A stretch of DNA of 64,000 nucleotides from Closterium sp. NIES-65 (GCA_948144175.1 CANXME010000398.1:647501-711500); one strand, 5' to 3'; shown: positions 44,601 through 56,367, counted from the stretch's first letter. The notes: a model not told the origin generated them from the sequence alone. Translations and numbers: made by a program.

Positions 44601-45006
44601 TTGAAGACTCGGGTGACCGCCAGCGAGGTAGTTCGACCTAGTTACCACTACTTCGCATGGTGCAGCTACCCGTAGTCCAGTCAATTCGCGGGTTATACCG
44701 TCGCAGCCAATCACGTCCCAATAAGATGTCGTGCCCATCCAGTGTCGTGGCGAGCATTTCCTGTGTAAACCCGAAGTTCCCTCCGCAGCGGATTTTTACT
44801 CGCTCCACCTTTTCCCGTATGGCCAGTGGCGTGCCGTCGACTAAGCGTGCGTCTATCTCAGGTAAGCAGCGGTTAAGTGTTAACTGCAGTTTCCGTGCGG
44901 TCGCGGTATTAACTAAACTGTGACTTGCTCCTCCGTCAATAAAAATCTTCACTGCTGCTCCCTGTATCTTCCCGTAGATCAGTACTGGGCAATCCGTCGC
45001 TGTACC
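41626..45006 (-). pseudogene. Gypsy E pol region with chromodomain, fossil
   Basis: Minus strand, in gypsy order. Aspartic protease (IDGGASHSLV near 44950), reverse transcriptase (YLDDILVYS near 43885), RNase H (VTDASDIAIGAV near 43450), integrase zinc-binding region near 42850 and core (DFVTGLP, SDRDTKF, SYHPETDGQTER near 42690-42400), then a C-terminal chromodomain (IEFLLRWKDR, W-V-P-L) near 41790-41640. RT before integrase plus the chromodomain makes it a chromovirus; the chromodomain is thought to steer insertion to particular chromatin. Broken several times. Confidence 0.88.
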
Positions 45007-45137
45007 TGTGAATAATAGAACGAGAATGAATGAACTATGAGTGAAGTGGGTACAAGTACTAACCCTAATTGGGTTGTACCCCCTATGGGATACCCCACTA
45101 TAGCCTACACAAAAGCATAAGCTATAATGTTCTGACA
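45007..45137 (-). repeat. 3' LTR of copia F
   Basis: 131 bp, TG...CA, identical to 52209-52339. The purine tract adjoins it on the internal side. Confidence 0.95.
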
Positions 45138-45349
45138 CACCCCCATAGGCAAAGTGGGGGAGAACAAGGGGTCACAAGACCAGTCAAGCAAAGCAAAGCA
45201 AAGCAAGCTCAGGGTGGATCACAACGTCACCACACAGTCTGAGCACAAGGTCAAGGCCACAAGGCCGGTTCACATGCAGGAGGAGACATATACATATAAG
45301 TCTAAACAAGCAAGAGCAGGTATATATATATGCAAGAGTACAAGTAAGG

Positions 45350-48300
45350 TCAAGAGGTGAGCAAGTGAGGCAAGACTGGGACAAGTCCCAGCTGAGTACA
45401 GAAACGCTGATGATCACAAGGCGGAAGTGCCTTGGTGAAAACATCAGCAGTGTTGGCCTCAAAGGCCACGTACGCAAGTCGCAACTGACCACGCTGCTGC
45501 AGCTCACGAGCAAGAAAGTAGCGAAGAGCAATGTGCTTCGTTCTGTGCTCCAGGCGCTGCTCTCGACACAAGGCCAGCATGGCCTTGTTGTCTACGTACA
45601 GCACTGGAGGAGAACGAGGCGGCTCTCCAAGGTCAGTCAGCAGGTAGGTGAGCCAGCGAAGCTCCTGAGCAGCCATGGCCCCGGCGTAGATCTCAGCCTC
45701 ACAACTGGAGCCGAGAACAGAAGATGAGCGAGTAGCCCGCCACGAAACAGAGCCGGAACCAAGACTGAAGGTGTAACCTTGCGACGACCGCTGCGTAGCC
45801 TGGTCGTCAGCCCAAGAAGCGTCCGCGTGCCCATTGAGGACCACTAGACTCCGCCCTCCAAGCACTAGCCCCATGCCCGACGTACTGCACAAGTAGCGCA
45901 ACACCCTCTTCGCTGCAGCCATGTGCTCTGGTCGGTGTCTCCCAGGAGCAACATAGCGTGCCAAGATGCTAAGAGGGTATGCAAGGTCAGGTCGTGTGCA
46001 GGTCATCAGGTACATGAGGCAGCCAACAAGCTCTGGGTACGGGCCACTCGACTCTACGGACTCATCCGAAGGCAGAGCTGAGAGCGAGTGGCGAGTAGAC
46101 AGAGGAGTGGCCTGAGGCGAGGAGTACGTGAAGCCGAAGCGCTGAAGGACCTGCTGCACCATGTGTGACTGAGTCAAGGTAATGGTGCGGCGTGCTCTGT
46201 CCCGAGTGATCTGCAAGCCAAGATAGCTGCGCAGTTCACCCAGGTCTGTGCACGTGTGTCTCTTCTGCAGCTCGGACTTCACGTAGGCGAGTCCAGCAGT
46301 GTCCGCTGTGGCAAAGACCAAGTCGTCGACGTACACGAGGATGTAGAACGGCGTCAGAGAAGTGTCGGTGCGCAGAAACAACGACGGGTCGGCAGTAGAG
46401 GGAGCAAACTCAAGAGCCGCAAGCGTAGTCCTCAGTGTGTCGTGCCACTCACGCGGTGCCTGGCGGAGACCGTAGACTGGCCGTCGGAGGCTCCACTGGG
46501 TGCCAGGAGGGAAAGTCCCAGTGAAGCCACGTGGACGGCGCAGCCAGATCTCCTCGTGCAGGCTACCCTGCAAGAAAGCAGTGCTGAAGTCAAGAGAGTG
46601 GAGCTTGTAGTCGCGCTGAGCGGCTATGTGCAGCAGCACCCGAAGAGTGGTCATCTTTGGGGTGGGAGAGAAGGTCTGAAAGTAGTCAACTCCCTGCCGC
46701 TGACTGAAGCCACGAGCCACGTACCCCGCCTTGAAGAAAGGTGGAGAGCCCGGCGGCCGCTTCACCCTGAAGATCCACATGCCACTGACGATGTTCGCCC
46801 CAGGAGGGGGAGCCGCGTCAACGTAGGTGCCTGTGGACTTCCAGGAAGCTATCTCTGCATCCATAGCTGCCTGCCACTGAGAGGAGTAGGGACCCTCTAC
46901 GGCCTCCGTGTAAGAGCGCGGAGTCGGGATGTCTAGTGCATGCGGGTCTCCCTTAGGGGCAAGCAGTACAGACGCGAGATGAGGTGAAGCAGCAGCCAGA
47001 CACTGAAACTCCTCCTGCCTGTCCTCAAGGACGTCCGTGCCAAGAGCATACTCACCCCCGACGGACGGAGGACAGACAGACGCAGACTCAGCAACAAGAC
47101 TAGCAGCGTAGTCTAGACGACAGCGAGCAGCAAAGTCGACGAGCTCAGCAACAAGAGCAGACGCAGCAGTGGACTCAAAGGAGGGGACAGTGACGACAGT
47201 AGCAAGGAGACGCGTGACAGTAGGACTGGCAGCACGAAGAGAGTCCGACTCCGGGTCGGCAAGTGCATGAAGAGAGGAATCAGAAGGAGAGGGCAAAGGG
47301 GCACGCAGAGGAGCAGTGGACGGACGCAGAGACATCCGGTGCGTGCCAGGGACAGGAGGAGGACGCTGACGCGAACTACGACCACTAGTGTGAGCAGCAC
47401 GAACAGGCGACGCAGGACGAGACGCAGGCTCACGACGCTCAGCAAGACCTCCAGTAGGACTAGTGTAGGGAGAGGGAGAAGGCAGTGGGGAGGCCGGCGG
47501 TAACTGTGACTGCGACTGGACAGGCGGTGGACACTCTAAGGGAGGAGGAAGACCAAGAACCTGCTGAAGGAGCGGAACGAAGTACGGCCGAGGCCGCGCA
47601 GCGGCACCAGATACAGCAGGGACAGCACCAGCACCCTGAGCACCTCCGGCAGCACCAGCGCCAACAGCACCTCCAGCGGCAGGACCTCCAGCACCGCCAG
47701 CAGCACCCGCAGCACGACCACCACCAGGACGGACAGTAGTAGTCTCAGAACCAACACCCTCAGCAGCTCCAGCTCCAGGTGGACCCGCAGGCCCAGCAGC
47801 TCCGGGACCGGCGGCACCAACACCCTCAGCGCCCGAAGAAGCGCCAGCTCCAGCAGTACGCCTCCAGCGGCGAGCAAACCACTCACGCAGCTCCTGTGGA
47901 GAGAGTGGCTCCCGCCGAGACGAAACACCCGGAGAACCTCCAGGCCCAGTATCGCCAGACGCCACAAGGGGAGGTCCCGTGGCCGCAGGCTCCACACCTC
48001 CAGGCTCAGCAGCTCCAGACGCAGCACCCACACGCTCAGCACCCACGCGCGCAGCACCCTCAGAGTCAGCACCCCCAGGCTCAGCACCCCCACAGGCAGC
48101 ACCCCCAGGCTCAGCACCCCCAGGCTCAGCACCCCCAGACTCAGCACTCCCAGAGTCAGCACCCCCAGGCTCAGCACCCCCAGGCTCAGCACCCCCAGCA
48201 GTACCTGAGTCACCAGCAACCTCGACCGGCTCGACTGCATCTACCTGGGACACACTTGAAGGGGCAGGACACTGAGGGGGAAGGGGGTCTACCGGGGGGG

Positions 48301-49942
48301 GACCTGGCACAAGGAAGTGCGGTGGCGGCGGGAGGGAAGGAGTGCGGTAGGGGAAGAGGTGGTAGAAGGGGACGGACAGAACACGGCGAGAGGTGGGGTG
48401 GTAGAACTGCCACCCACGGGCGTCGGGGGGGAACCCGAGGAAGACGCAGGGAGCAGCGCGAGGGGACAGCTTGTCCGCAGACAAGTCGCGAACAAACGCC
48501 CGAGATCCCCAGACCCGGAACGCCGACGCATCACCAACCTTCCCCGTCCACAGCAGGGCTGGGGAGGTCTCCGGCCTGGAGACCCTGGGGTGGAGGTTGC
48601 TCTGATGCGCCGCGTACCTGACCGCAAACGGCCACAGAAAATGGGGGGCAGCCGCATGCATTATAGACGTACGAGCGACGTCCATGACCATGCCAATGCG
48701 GCGCTCTGCAATCCCATTTTGCTGCGGTGAGTCTGGAAGCGTGAAGGTCTAACGGATGCCTCGCGCACGACAGTAGGCACGCAGAAGGCCAGAGGAGAAC
48801 TCTCCGCCTCTGTCCGAGTGCAGACGCAACACAAGAAAGTCCGAGCCAAAGCTCTGCCTGAGCTGGAGACGAGCTGCGCGGATCCAGTCGATCAGCACCT
48901 CAGTGACATCACCCTTGCTGCGCAACGGGAAGACCGCGGTGTAATGCGAGTAGTCGTCAACCACCAACAGGAAGTAGCGCTCGTGACCGAGTCTACGGAC
49001 GCGGGCAGGGCCCCACACGTCTATGTGAAGCGTCTGCAACGGAGCCTCTGTCGGAGGAAACTGGGAGGAGTGAGGGGCAGCACGCTGGCGTCCCTCGACA
49101 CAGGGGACACTGGAAGGGCTAGGGCCCTGAGGAAGGGGAGGGAGGGACCTTGGGAGACCAGAGACAAGGAGACGGGAGGCCATGCCTCGGAGCCGAAGCA
49201 GAGAGGGGTGACCCAGGCGGTGGTGCCAGAGGAGAGTCTTGTGAGACAGGCGACGACACGAACAGGGGGCAGACTGAGGACCAGACCTGGACGCTGCAGC
49301 AAACACCTGACCTGACGAAGGGACCCTACCAGACTCAGGAGCGGGAGGAGAAGGAGTGGTCAGTGTGTACAGGCTCGACCCTGGCTGACGCGTAAACGTA
49401 GCCAGGTGACGACCTGTGCTAGCCTCTGTGCAGTGCGTCACTCGCTGACGAGCAGGGGTGAACTGGTGGACTCCCGCTTCCTGTAGGTCAGCACCACTCA
49501 CCAAGTTCGTAGAGAACGAGGGGAGGTAGAGACTAGACAGGGTGCCAGAGGGAGCCGCCGGACACGGAAGGACTGTGGAGAAGCGAGACAGGACAGGACC
49601 CCCAGAGGGGTCAGCCAGGGACACCGCAACCGGCCGACTAAGCGGCCTGAGTGTGGTGCGGTCCCGAAAGAAGGAGCGAGACGCTCCAGAGTCAAGGGTG
49701 AAGGTGTGGGAGGCAGAGGCCGACGCAGCACCTGAGAGCGCAGACTCACTAGTACCTGAGAGAGCCGCCTCACCAGTACCTGAGAGCACAGACGCACTGG
49801 CACCTAGAGTAGCAGCCTCAATGCCCGGGTCGGGCGGGAAACACCGGTAACAGTCACCCTCATCACCAATGGTCACAGCATACATAGCAGCAAGGATAGC
49901 ATCAAAGTCAAGATCAAAAATAGCTACACCAGCCCTAGACAA
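45350..49942 (-). pseudogene. Copia F pol region (PR-INT-RT-RH), fossil
   Basis: Minus strand. Protease LDSGASRSFF near 49700, integrase zinc-binding WHHRLGHPS near 49220, core DVWGPARV near 49015 and LHSDRGGEFSS near 48820, repeat linker near 48200-48000, RT (YVDDLVFA near 46325) and RNase H (HADASWADD near 45825). One frame of more than 1100 codons covers the integrase end through RNase H, longer than in the older copies. The element as a whole is broken. Confidence 0.9.
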
Positions 49943-50041
49943 CTCTCCCCAGCGGGGGATCTCCGCGGCCTCCGGGAACTGTTGGCGCCAAGCGTCCGTC
50001 AGGCGGCCAAAGCAGCGCTGGGCGGAGTGGGTACCCCCACA

Positions 50042-51226
50042 CTACTCTCCAGCGCGGTCGTTAGTGCGAAGAACGTAGGTGCAAGGACCAAAACTCCCAC
50101 CCTGCTGATTCTGCGTGTACCACTCACGGAGCTGCTGAGGGGTGGGGACGTCGCGAGAACGCTGGTGCTGCTGCTGCTGCTGCTGGCGCTGACCACCTCC
50201 AGTGCTGCTCCGCTGCGAAGCGCCACTCCGACCACCTCCACCACCGCCACCCCCGCCTCCTCCTCCACCGCCACCGCCTCCGCCACCTCCGCTCCCACCG
50301 CCACCGCCGCCGCCACCTCCGCCTCCACTGCCGCCACTAGCACCCCCACCCCCGCCACCACCTCCACCGCCACCCCCACTCCCTCCGCCGCCTCCACCTC
50401 CACCTCCACCGCCCCCGCTGGCCCCACCCGCTCCCTTGCCCCCCTTGCCCTTTCCAGAGCGGCGTCTCCCGCTAGGGGCAGACGCCGCACCGACCGACTC
50501 AAGACCAACGAGGTCGGCCGCAGCGGCAGAGGCTACAGAGGGCAAGAGAGGGGAAGGAGAACACCCCTCAAAGATGGGGGCGCGGCGGTCACCTCGAGAG
50601 GCTCCTACAGCGACGATGCTCTTCTCCGCCGCTAGGAGGGCCTTCTTGAGGCTGTGGACTGTGAGAGTGGTGGGACAGACCGCGAGGAAGTGGTCCCGGA
50701 CTACACGAAGGGAGTCAGGGAGACGAGTGACTAGAAAGTAGAGAGTGATGTACATGGGGGGAGGGTTCTTGGCGCAGAAGTCAGCAGGAAGCGCAGCGCG
50801 GTAGCGGGTGTCACTAGTGCGGAGGTGCGTAATGAGATAAGCGACAGTGGGAAAGGCGGCAAGGTCAGGGAAGAGGAAGGGGAGCATGAGGCGGCTCAGT
50901 GCAGTAGTGGCAGGGGAGGAGTAGCGCGCAACTACAGCGTTGTACAAGGTCTGGGCACTCTTGTACTGACTAAAGTGGGCACGCTCAGCAGTAGGCAGGT
51001 GGCGACGCACAGCAAGACGTGCAGCAGCATCGCGTGTGGCCCACTTGGAGCGAACAGTGGGGTCAGCATCAGCAGCAGGGGCAGGGACGGCGCCAGAGGT
51101 AAGGTCAAAGAGAGAAAGGTCATCTACCCTATCGCACTGCAAGAACAGCTGCAGGTCGTCGACCCAGACCTCTAAGTCAATGGCGCGGCCCTCAGCGTCA
51201 AAAGCAAGGACACTAGGGGTAGCCAT
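50042..51226 (-). pseudogene. Copia F gag region, fossil
   Basis: Starts MATPSVLAFDAEGRAIDLE at 51226 on the minus strand. Gag N-terminal domain, long Gly run near 50450-50220 interrupted by Ser, a Gln-rich stretch near 50190, and the first part of the zinc knuckle near 50060. An upstream ATG at 51295 exists, but the family alignment favours 51226. Confidence 0.87.
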
Positions 51227-51349
51227 GACAGCAGTCGACGGTCTCACCAGACAGGACGGGTCGGGCAGCTCAGCAGCACAGCAACACGGCAACACAGCAG
51301 CTCGGTCGGCCCAGCAGCAACAGCAGCTCCGTGGGACCAGCGGCTCGGC

Positions 51350-52090
51350 TCCTCAGGCGACTCGGGCGGCTCGGGCGGCTCGGGTGGCGCAGGCGGCTCG
51401 GGCGGCGCAGGCGGCTCGGGCGGCTCGGGCGGCTCGGGCGGCTCAGGCGGCTTGGGCGGCTCGGGCACTCAGCGGCACAGGCGGCTCGTGCGGCTCGGCT
51501 CCTCAGCGGCGCAAGCGGCTCGGGTGGCTCGGGTGACGCGGGTGGCACGAGCGGTTGGGTGTCACAGCGGCGTACGGGCGGCGTGGGGCCGGGACGGCGG
51601 CGTGCGGCAGGGACGGGTGGCGCACGGGCGGCTGGGAGCGGGGCCGGGACGAGCGACGCACGGGCGGCTTGGGGCCGGGACGGTGGCGAGGGGTCAGGAC
51701 GGACGGCGCACGGGCGCCGAGGGGCCGGGACGGCTGTGCGCGGCAGGGATGGGCGGCGCACGTGTGGCGTGAGGCCGGGACGGGCGGCGCACGGCGTCGA
51801 CGGGCCAGAACGGGCGGCGCGACGGCGTCGTGGGGCCTGACGGGCGGCGCACGGGTGGCGCGAGGCCGGGACGGGCGGCACACGGCGCCGACGGGCCGGG
51901 ATGGGCGCCGCACGAGCGCCTAAGGGTGGCGCGACGGCGGCTCGGGGCCTGACGGGCGGCGCGCGGGCGGCGTGAGGCCTGGACGGGCGGCGCGCGGGCG
52001 TCTAGGGGCCGAGACTGGCGGCGCGCAGGCGGCTAAGGGCGGCGCGCGGGCGTCGAAGGGCCAGGACGGGCAGCGCGCGGGCGTCTGTGA
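51350..52090. repeat. GC-rich leader repeats of copia F
   Basis: A 9-bp GGCTCGGGC-type array at about 51355-51540. It is followed by an irregular array of GGGCGGCGCACGGGCG-like units of varying length to about 52080. Less regular than the second arrays of C and D, and with a different unit. Confidence 0.82.
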
Positions 52091-52179
52091 GCCGTAGGGT
52101 AGGTCGACAGATCGAGAGAGAGAGCCCGGAGCGCGCTCCGGGCAGGAAAAAAAGTTCGAAGTGGTGGGCCCTAAGCACA

Positions 52180-52195
52180 GTTCCCACAGGGGAAC
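52180..52195 (-). promoter_or_regulatory. Conserved hairpin beside the copia primer-binding site
   Basis: On the minus strand GTTCCC-CTGT-GGGAAC, a perfect 6-bp stem starting about 3 nt after the GAGCAG that ends the primer-site block. The same hairpin is at 31194-31209 in D, in slightly weaker form at 9318-9333 in A, and as a variant at 21268-21283 in C. Conservation in a leader that is otherwise changing fast suggests a role in RNA packaging, dimer formation or priming (inference). Confidence 0.65.
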
Positions 52196-52208
52196 CTGCT
52201 CTATACCA

Positions 52209-52339
52209 TGTGAATAATAGAACGAGAATGAATGAACTATGAGTGAAGTGGGTACAAGTACTAACCCTAATTGGGTTGTACCCCCTATGGGATACCCCAC
52301 TATAGCCTACACAAAAGCATAAGCTATAATGTTCTGACA
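52209..52339 (-). repeat. 5' LTR of copia F
   Basis: 131 bp, identical to the other LTR. The primer site lies at 52198-52208. Confidence 0.95.
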
Positions 52340-52451
52340 GTACCCTCCTTATTCATCCGAGCCCGATCGATGGCGTGAATCGGTACTGTGACTCGGTGAG
52401 GGTCGGTGCGGTTGGGCGAGCAGGCAGTCTCGTCAGTAGTTGGCCCAACTT

Positions 52452-53696
52452 CTACTGACTGCTGGCGTTTCCCGGCCTCTGAGACTCCCTCCCCTGCTCT
52501 GCTCCGCGGCGCCTCAGCTCCTCTGGGCATTCGCTCTTGCGATGGCTCGGCCTGTTGCAAGCAAAGCAGCGCCCCTTGAACGGTGCGGCAGCTGCATTTG
52601 TTGCGACGGCGTGTACAGTGGCGTGCTCGGTCGGTCCCGGAGGGCGATGTCCGTAGTAGGACCCCGGTCTCGGTCGGCGTAGAATGTCGATTTTCTCGGC
52701 GAGCGCGAGAATCTCGTTGAAGTTAGAGAGTCCGCGCAGCATGATTTCGTGCGAGATATCCGGCTTCAGCCCTCCGATGTAACGGTCCACCCGCTCCGTT
52801 TCGTGCATGTAGCCGACCTGTTCGCAAAGTGCGAGAAAACCGCTTGTATAATCTTGAACCGACTCGAGCTGGCGCCAAGTGCGCAATCTCTGACGCGCCG
52901 AAATCGAAGCCGCGATCGGCTCGAAGCGCGCCCGTAGTCCTGCGCACCACGCATCCCACGTGCTGTATTGGGCGGTCTCGCAGAACGAACTCCTGGTGAC
53001 AGCTGGACCCGTGGGCCCTTCCTCGTGCGACGGTGGCTCGTAGGCGCGTGGCGATGTCACGATGACTCGCCACCAGTCCATGGCGGGGCCCCTTAGCAGC
53101 GAAACTGCATACCGGATCTTCGCAGCGTCCGACTCGACGTAGTTTGCGTCGAAGAAGACGTTCATCGTGAAGACCCACGATTGAACCGTCGGACCTCCGC
53201 GTTGGCTTGGGTCGAAGCAGGGCGGGCGTTGCGGTTTGAGCGGCATTGGTGCCATAATGGCCTGTTCGCCACTTGTTGCCACAAATTCCACGTGTCGACA
53301 GGCTTCCCGGGGCTCCCGCGGGCTTGGTGCAATCTTGTCTCCCCCCATGCCAGGCATCGGCTGGGCGGCGCCATCACTGGCTACGCCTGAGCGCTGTCCC
53401 ATGTTGTCGTGTTGTGTTGGTGTGCCGGACGAGATGATGATCGGCTCGTCCGATTGTGCAGATGCATTTGTCGGTGCGTCTGGTGTCGCGGGAATGTTCA
53501 CCGTGGATTGTTGACGGGCGGAGTCACGTTCCGTCGTGAGCGTCGCGATTTCGAGCGCCGAATCTTCTAGTTGACGCACGAGACGATCAAGCTGCTCCTG
53601 CGTCAATGTGGCGAGCGTGAAATCGGCCATGGCGGGGGTGTCGGGCAAGCTCAGCGAGAGCCTCGGTCGTGGCCGTGCGTTTTTACGAGAGTGCAC
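52452..53696 (-). pseudogene. Gypsy E gag region, fossil
   Basis: Minus strand. The likely protein start is MADFTLATLTQEQLDRLV at 53630. A coiled-coil-like N-terminus is followed by the gag capsid-like retrotransposon domain (WRVIVTSPR, W-D-A-W-C-A-G-L-R-A-R-F blocks) and a canonical zinc knuckle CFACNRPSHRKSEC near 52570-52530. It lies right of copia F and left of the 5' LTR. Confidence 0.85.
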
Positions 53697-53814
53697 TACG
53701 AGCGGCGGTGCTGTATCGCTGAGAGACGTCTACCCCCCCCCCAAAAATTGAGATAGTGGAGAAGCGAAAGTGTGGATGCGGTCCAAGAAGAGATCGTAGG
53801 CTCTGAACACCAAG

Positions 53815-54155
53815 TGCTACGAGTGCAATTGAGTGAACGAACGAGAATTGCACTATCGAAGCAAGAATACAATGAGCGAAGGCATGAGCGAATAATATAT
53901 AGCGAAACTACAGTGGTAACGGTAATGGACTGTGGTTGTCGTGCGACGAGCCTGGGACTGAGGTTGGGAAAGTGTCGAAGCGGAGGCCCGGAGCGCGGGT
54001 TACCAGCCGAGCCGTGAGGTCGGGGTGCGATGTGCGAAGATGGCGGGATGATTGTCGATGCGAGGATCGCGAGTGGTAACGGTGCTGACTGAGGTGCTAC
54101 AGTGATGTACGCGTTGAGCAGGGATGCGAAGTAAGGAAAAGGGATTTTCCTTACA
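53815..54155 (-). repeat. 5' LTR of gypsy E
   Basis: 341 bp, TG...CA on the minus strand, six differences from 41258-41598. The TATGG duplication follows at 54156. Confidence 0.93.
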
Positions 54156-54160
54156 TATGG

Positions 54161-55026
54161 CCTCAATGGCTGCGTTCTGTAGCCATTTCCCTTGGGAGGG
54201 AGGTGCGGGGGCGAAGGGAAATGACGAGGGTTCCAAGGCAGTTTCCCCTTCGAATCCCCCCCCCCTCCCGCTACAACCGAAATTTCCAAATTTCGGGTGT
54301 AGGGTGCGAAGCTGCTGAAGTTGGGTGTAAATGCCGAAAAATCAGCCACAATTTCCAACTCACAGAAGTTGGGTAAATAGAGCTTCGTGAAATCAGAAAA
54401 AGAGCTGAAATTTTGAGAAGGGTTACCACGTAGGAAAAAAGGGTCCCACCCTGCACTCCCTGTTTGGCCTGTTTTTTTTTACCTGTTAGTTTGACGCGTC
54501 CCTGTTTGGGCTACTCAAGGGAGGGGCTGTTTGCTTTCCAGGGTTCAAGTGTGGTGTTCCCTAACCCAGCACCTCCCTCCCCCCTCCGTCTCACATCCCG
54601 GGCAAGAGCAGTTTTCGAAAGGGGGGGAGGAGGAGGCAAATTTTGCCAGAGAAGGAAGGTGGGGTGGGGAAATAGGCAGCTTCCTACACCCTCATATCCA
54701 TGAGGGTAAATGGTTGTTCTGTTGCCATTTACCTTCGTTTACGTTCGGAGGGTAAATGGGAGGCTCGGATCCATTTTCCGGGCTGACCGTGCGTTTGATC
54801 CAAAAAACGCAGTTGGGGGAAGGTTCCTATTTACCGCCTCCCCCCCCTCTGTCGTGCCTGCAGAACGCAGCCAAGGGCATTTCTAACGGGCCCCCAAAAA
54901 ATGCTGCCTGGGCATTTTGAGAAACAGCATCGAAATCGGATTGTAGCTGTAGTGCACATTCGGAAAACCGGAGTGGAGGGTTTGGTTGGCATTATGTGGG
55001 TGTAGATTGATGGCATCTATCGAAAT
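54161..55026. other. Intergenic DNA between gypsy E and the MITE; small palindromes only
   Basis: No gene recognised. It contains a hairpin with arms GGTAAATGG (54705-54713) and CCATTTACC (54725-54733), a further GGTAAATGG at 54751, and two CCCTGTTTGG motifs (54458, 54500) like the palindrome at 41175-41237 on the other side of gypsy E. Confidence 0.45.
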
Positions 55027-55029
55027 TTA

Positions 55030-55549
55030 GGACGTGGGCCCAATCGACTTTGATCGGCTCTGATCGGATCGGTTTGGGTCGGATCGGATTGCTTGTGATC
55101 GTTTTTCTCGCGCCGCCCGATCAGAGATGATTTTCCTCGAATGTTTTGCGCTCTTGCATGAAAACTGTCGGCCCATTACCTGGTAGTTGCATCCCAACTT
55201 TGGCGATACGGACGAATCTCAGTATCGTGGTAATGTCGCCAACATCATGTCCCAACACACAGTTCTCGCCGATCTGAGTGTTTTCGCAAGGATTTTTGAG
55301 ACCTCATGGCGAGGCGTGTTACACTTCGCGTATGTCGCCCAGGTCGCCGATCACATGCAATCAAGTGATTGGGGCTGATTGTGTCTGACCGGGTCTGATC
55401 GGGCTGTTTGAGGCGGTCGATTGAGTTGGCGCGATCAGCTGATCGCGATCAGCTGATTGCCCCTGATTGCCTGAAATGTGCTTCCCGCCTTCCTCGAAGT
55501 TTTCGATCGCCTCTGATCGCACCGATCAAAGTCGATTGGGCCCACGTCC
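55030..55549. mobile_element. PIF/Harbinger-like MITE
   Basis: 520-bp non-coding element with perfect 28-bp terminal inverted repeats (55030-55057 and 55522-55549), starting GGACGTGGGCCCAATCGA. It is flanked by the 3-bp duplication TTA (55027-55029, 55550-55552), which is the target choice of PIF/Harbinger transposons. The inside is rich in TGATCG and GATCAGCTGATCG motifs that may act as subterminal binding sites. No transposase is encoded, so it must be moved by an autonomous relative elsewhere. The identical inverted repeats suggest a fairly recent insertion. Confidence 0.85.
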
Positions 55550-55552
55550 TTA

Positions 55553-56023
55553 GGGTTTTGCAGAAGATGAAGGCAGTTGCCATGATGGCTCGCGTGATCA
55601 TATGATTGGCTGGCATATTTGACCAGTCACTTTTGATTGCCCCGAATCACTGATACCCCGCATAGTGCGTGGCCTCGAGGCCGCATGGTGCGGGGGATCA
55701 GAAAATGGGCACTTTGCCAGAGAACTCGTTTGGGTGTAGATTCCGGCGGTTGAAAACGCCTGCAGAAAAAGGGGTGTTTGGTTGGCATTTCATTATTGTC
55801 AGGCTCGGCGTAGTCCGCTTATATCGAGCCTTGATAGCCTTTGACGCGCTTATCAAAGAAGGTTCCAGGGTGATCGGTTCACTGTAGCCCATACCCCTCG
55901 CCCGTTTTTTCATGCCTGCCAAACCGGGCCTTGGTGTTATCTTTCCTTCCGAGCCTCTCAATCAGGCTCGAAAAGGTTCTGCCACCTGTTTTCCCGATCC
56001 ATTTGGGATGTGCGATCAGAGAC
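55553..56023. other. Intergenic DNA between the MITE and gypsy G; nothing recognised
   Basis: Low-complexity free, moderate GC, with no protein family in any frame. It shares the short phrase GTTTGGTTGGCATT (55780) with 54976 on the other side of the MITE. Confidence 0.4.
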
Positions 56024-56028
56024 CATCT

Positions 56029-56367
56029 GTTACGAGTGCAATTGAGTGAACGAACGAGAATTGCACTATCGAAGCAAAAGTACAATGAGCGAAGGCATGA
56101 GCGAAGGATTATATAGCGAAACAATAGTGGTAACGGTAATGGACTGTGGTTGTCGCGTGTCGAGCCTGGGACTGAGGTTGGGAAAGTTCGAAGCGTAGGC
56201 CCGGAGCGCGGGTTACCAGCCGAGCCGTGAGGTCGGGATGCGATGTGCGAAAAGGCGGGATGATGAATGATGCGATGGTCGCGAGTGGTAACGGTGCTGA
56301 CTGAGGTGCTACAGTGACGTACGCGCTGGGCAGGGACGCGAAGTAAGGAATAGGGAATTTCCTTACA
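56029..56367 (-). repeat. 3' LTR of gypsy G
   Basis: 339 bp, TG...CA, closely related to the 341-bp LTRs of gypsy E but clearly diverged from both, so G is a separate insertion and not a duplicate of E. Confidence 0.9.

Larger units (their letters stand above)
45007..52339 (-). mobile_element. Copia element F (youngest, nested in gypsy E)
   Basis: Ty1/copia element on the minus strand, 7333 bp, inserted in gypsy E between its gag and protease parts. LTRs 45007-45137 and 52209-52339 (131 bp) are identical, so it is the most recent insertion in the window. The target duplication GTACC is exact (45002-45006, 52340-52344). The primer site TGGTATAGAGC abuts the right LTR. Gag and pol are nearly complete. 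It looks whole in layout but is broken at about two points. Confidence 0.96.
41258..54155 (-). mobile_element. Gypsy element E (chromovirus fossil, split by copia F)
   Basis: Ty3/gypsy element on the minus strand, about 5.6 kb of its own DNA plus the 7.3-kb copia F inside it. LTRs 41258-41598 and 53815-54155 (341 bp each) differ at six positions. The target duplication TATGG is exact (41253-41257, 54156-54160). Order: 5' LTR, primer-site region (TGGTGTTCAGAG, approximate initiator-Met type), gag, protease, RT, RNase H, integrase, chromodomain, GGGGGG purine tract, 3' LTR. Broken about five times apart from F. Confidence 0.95.
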
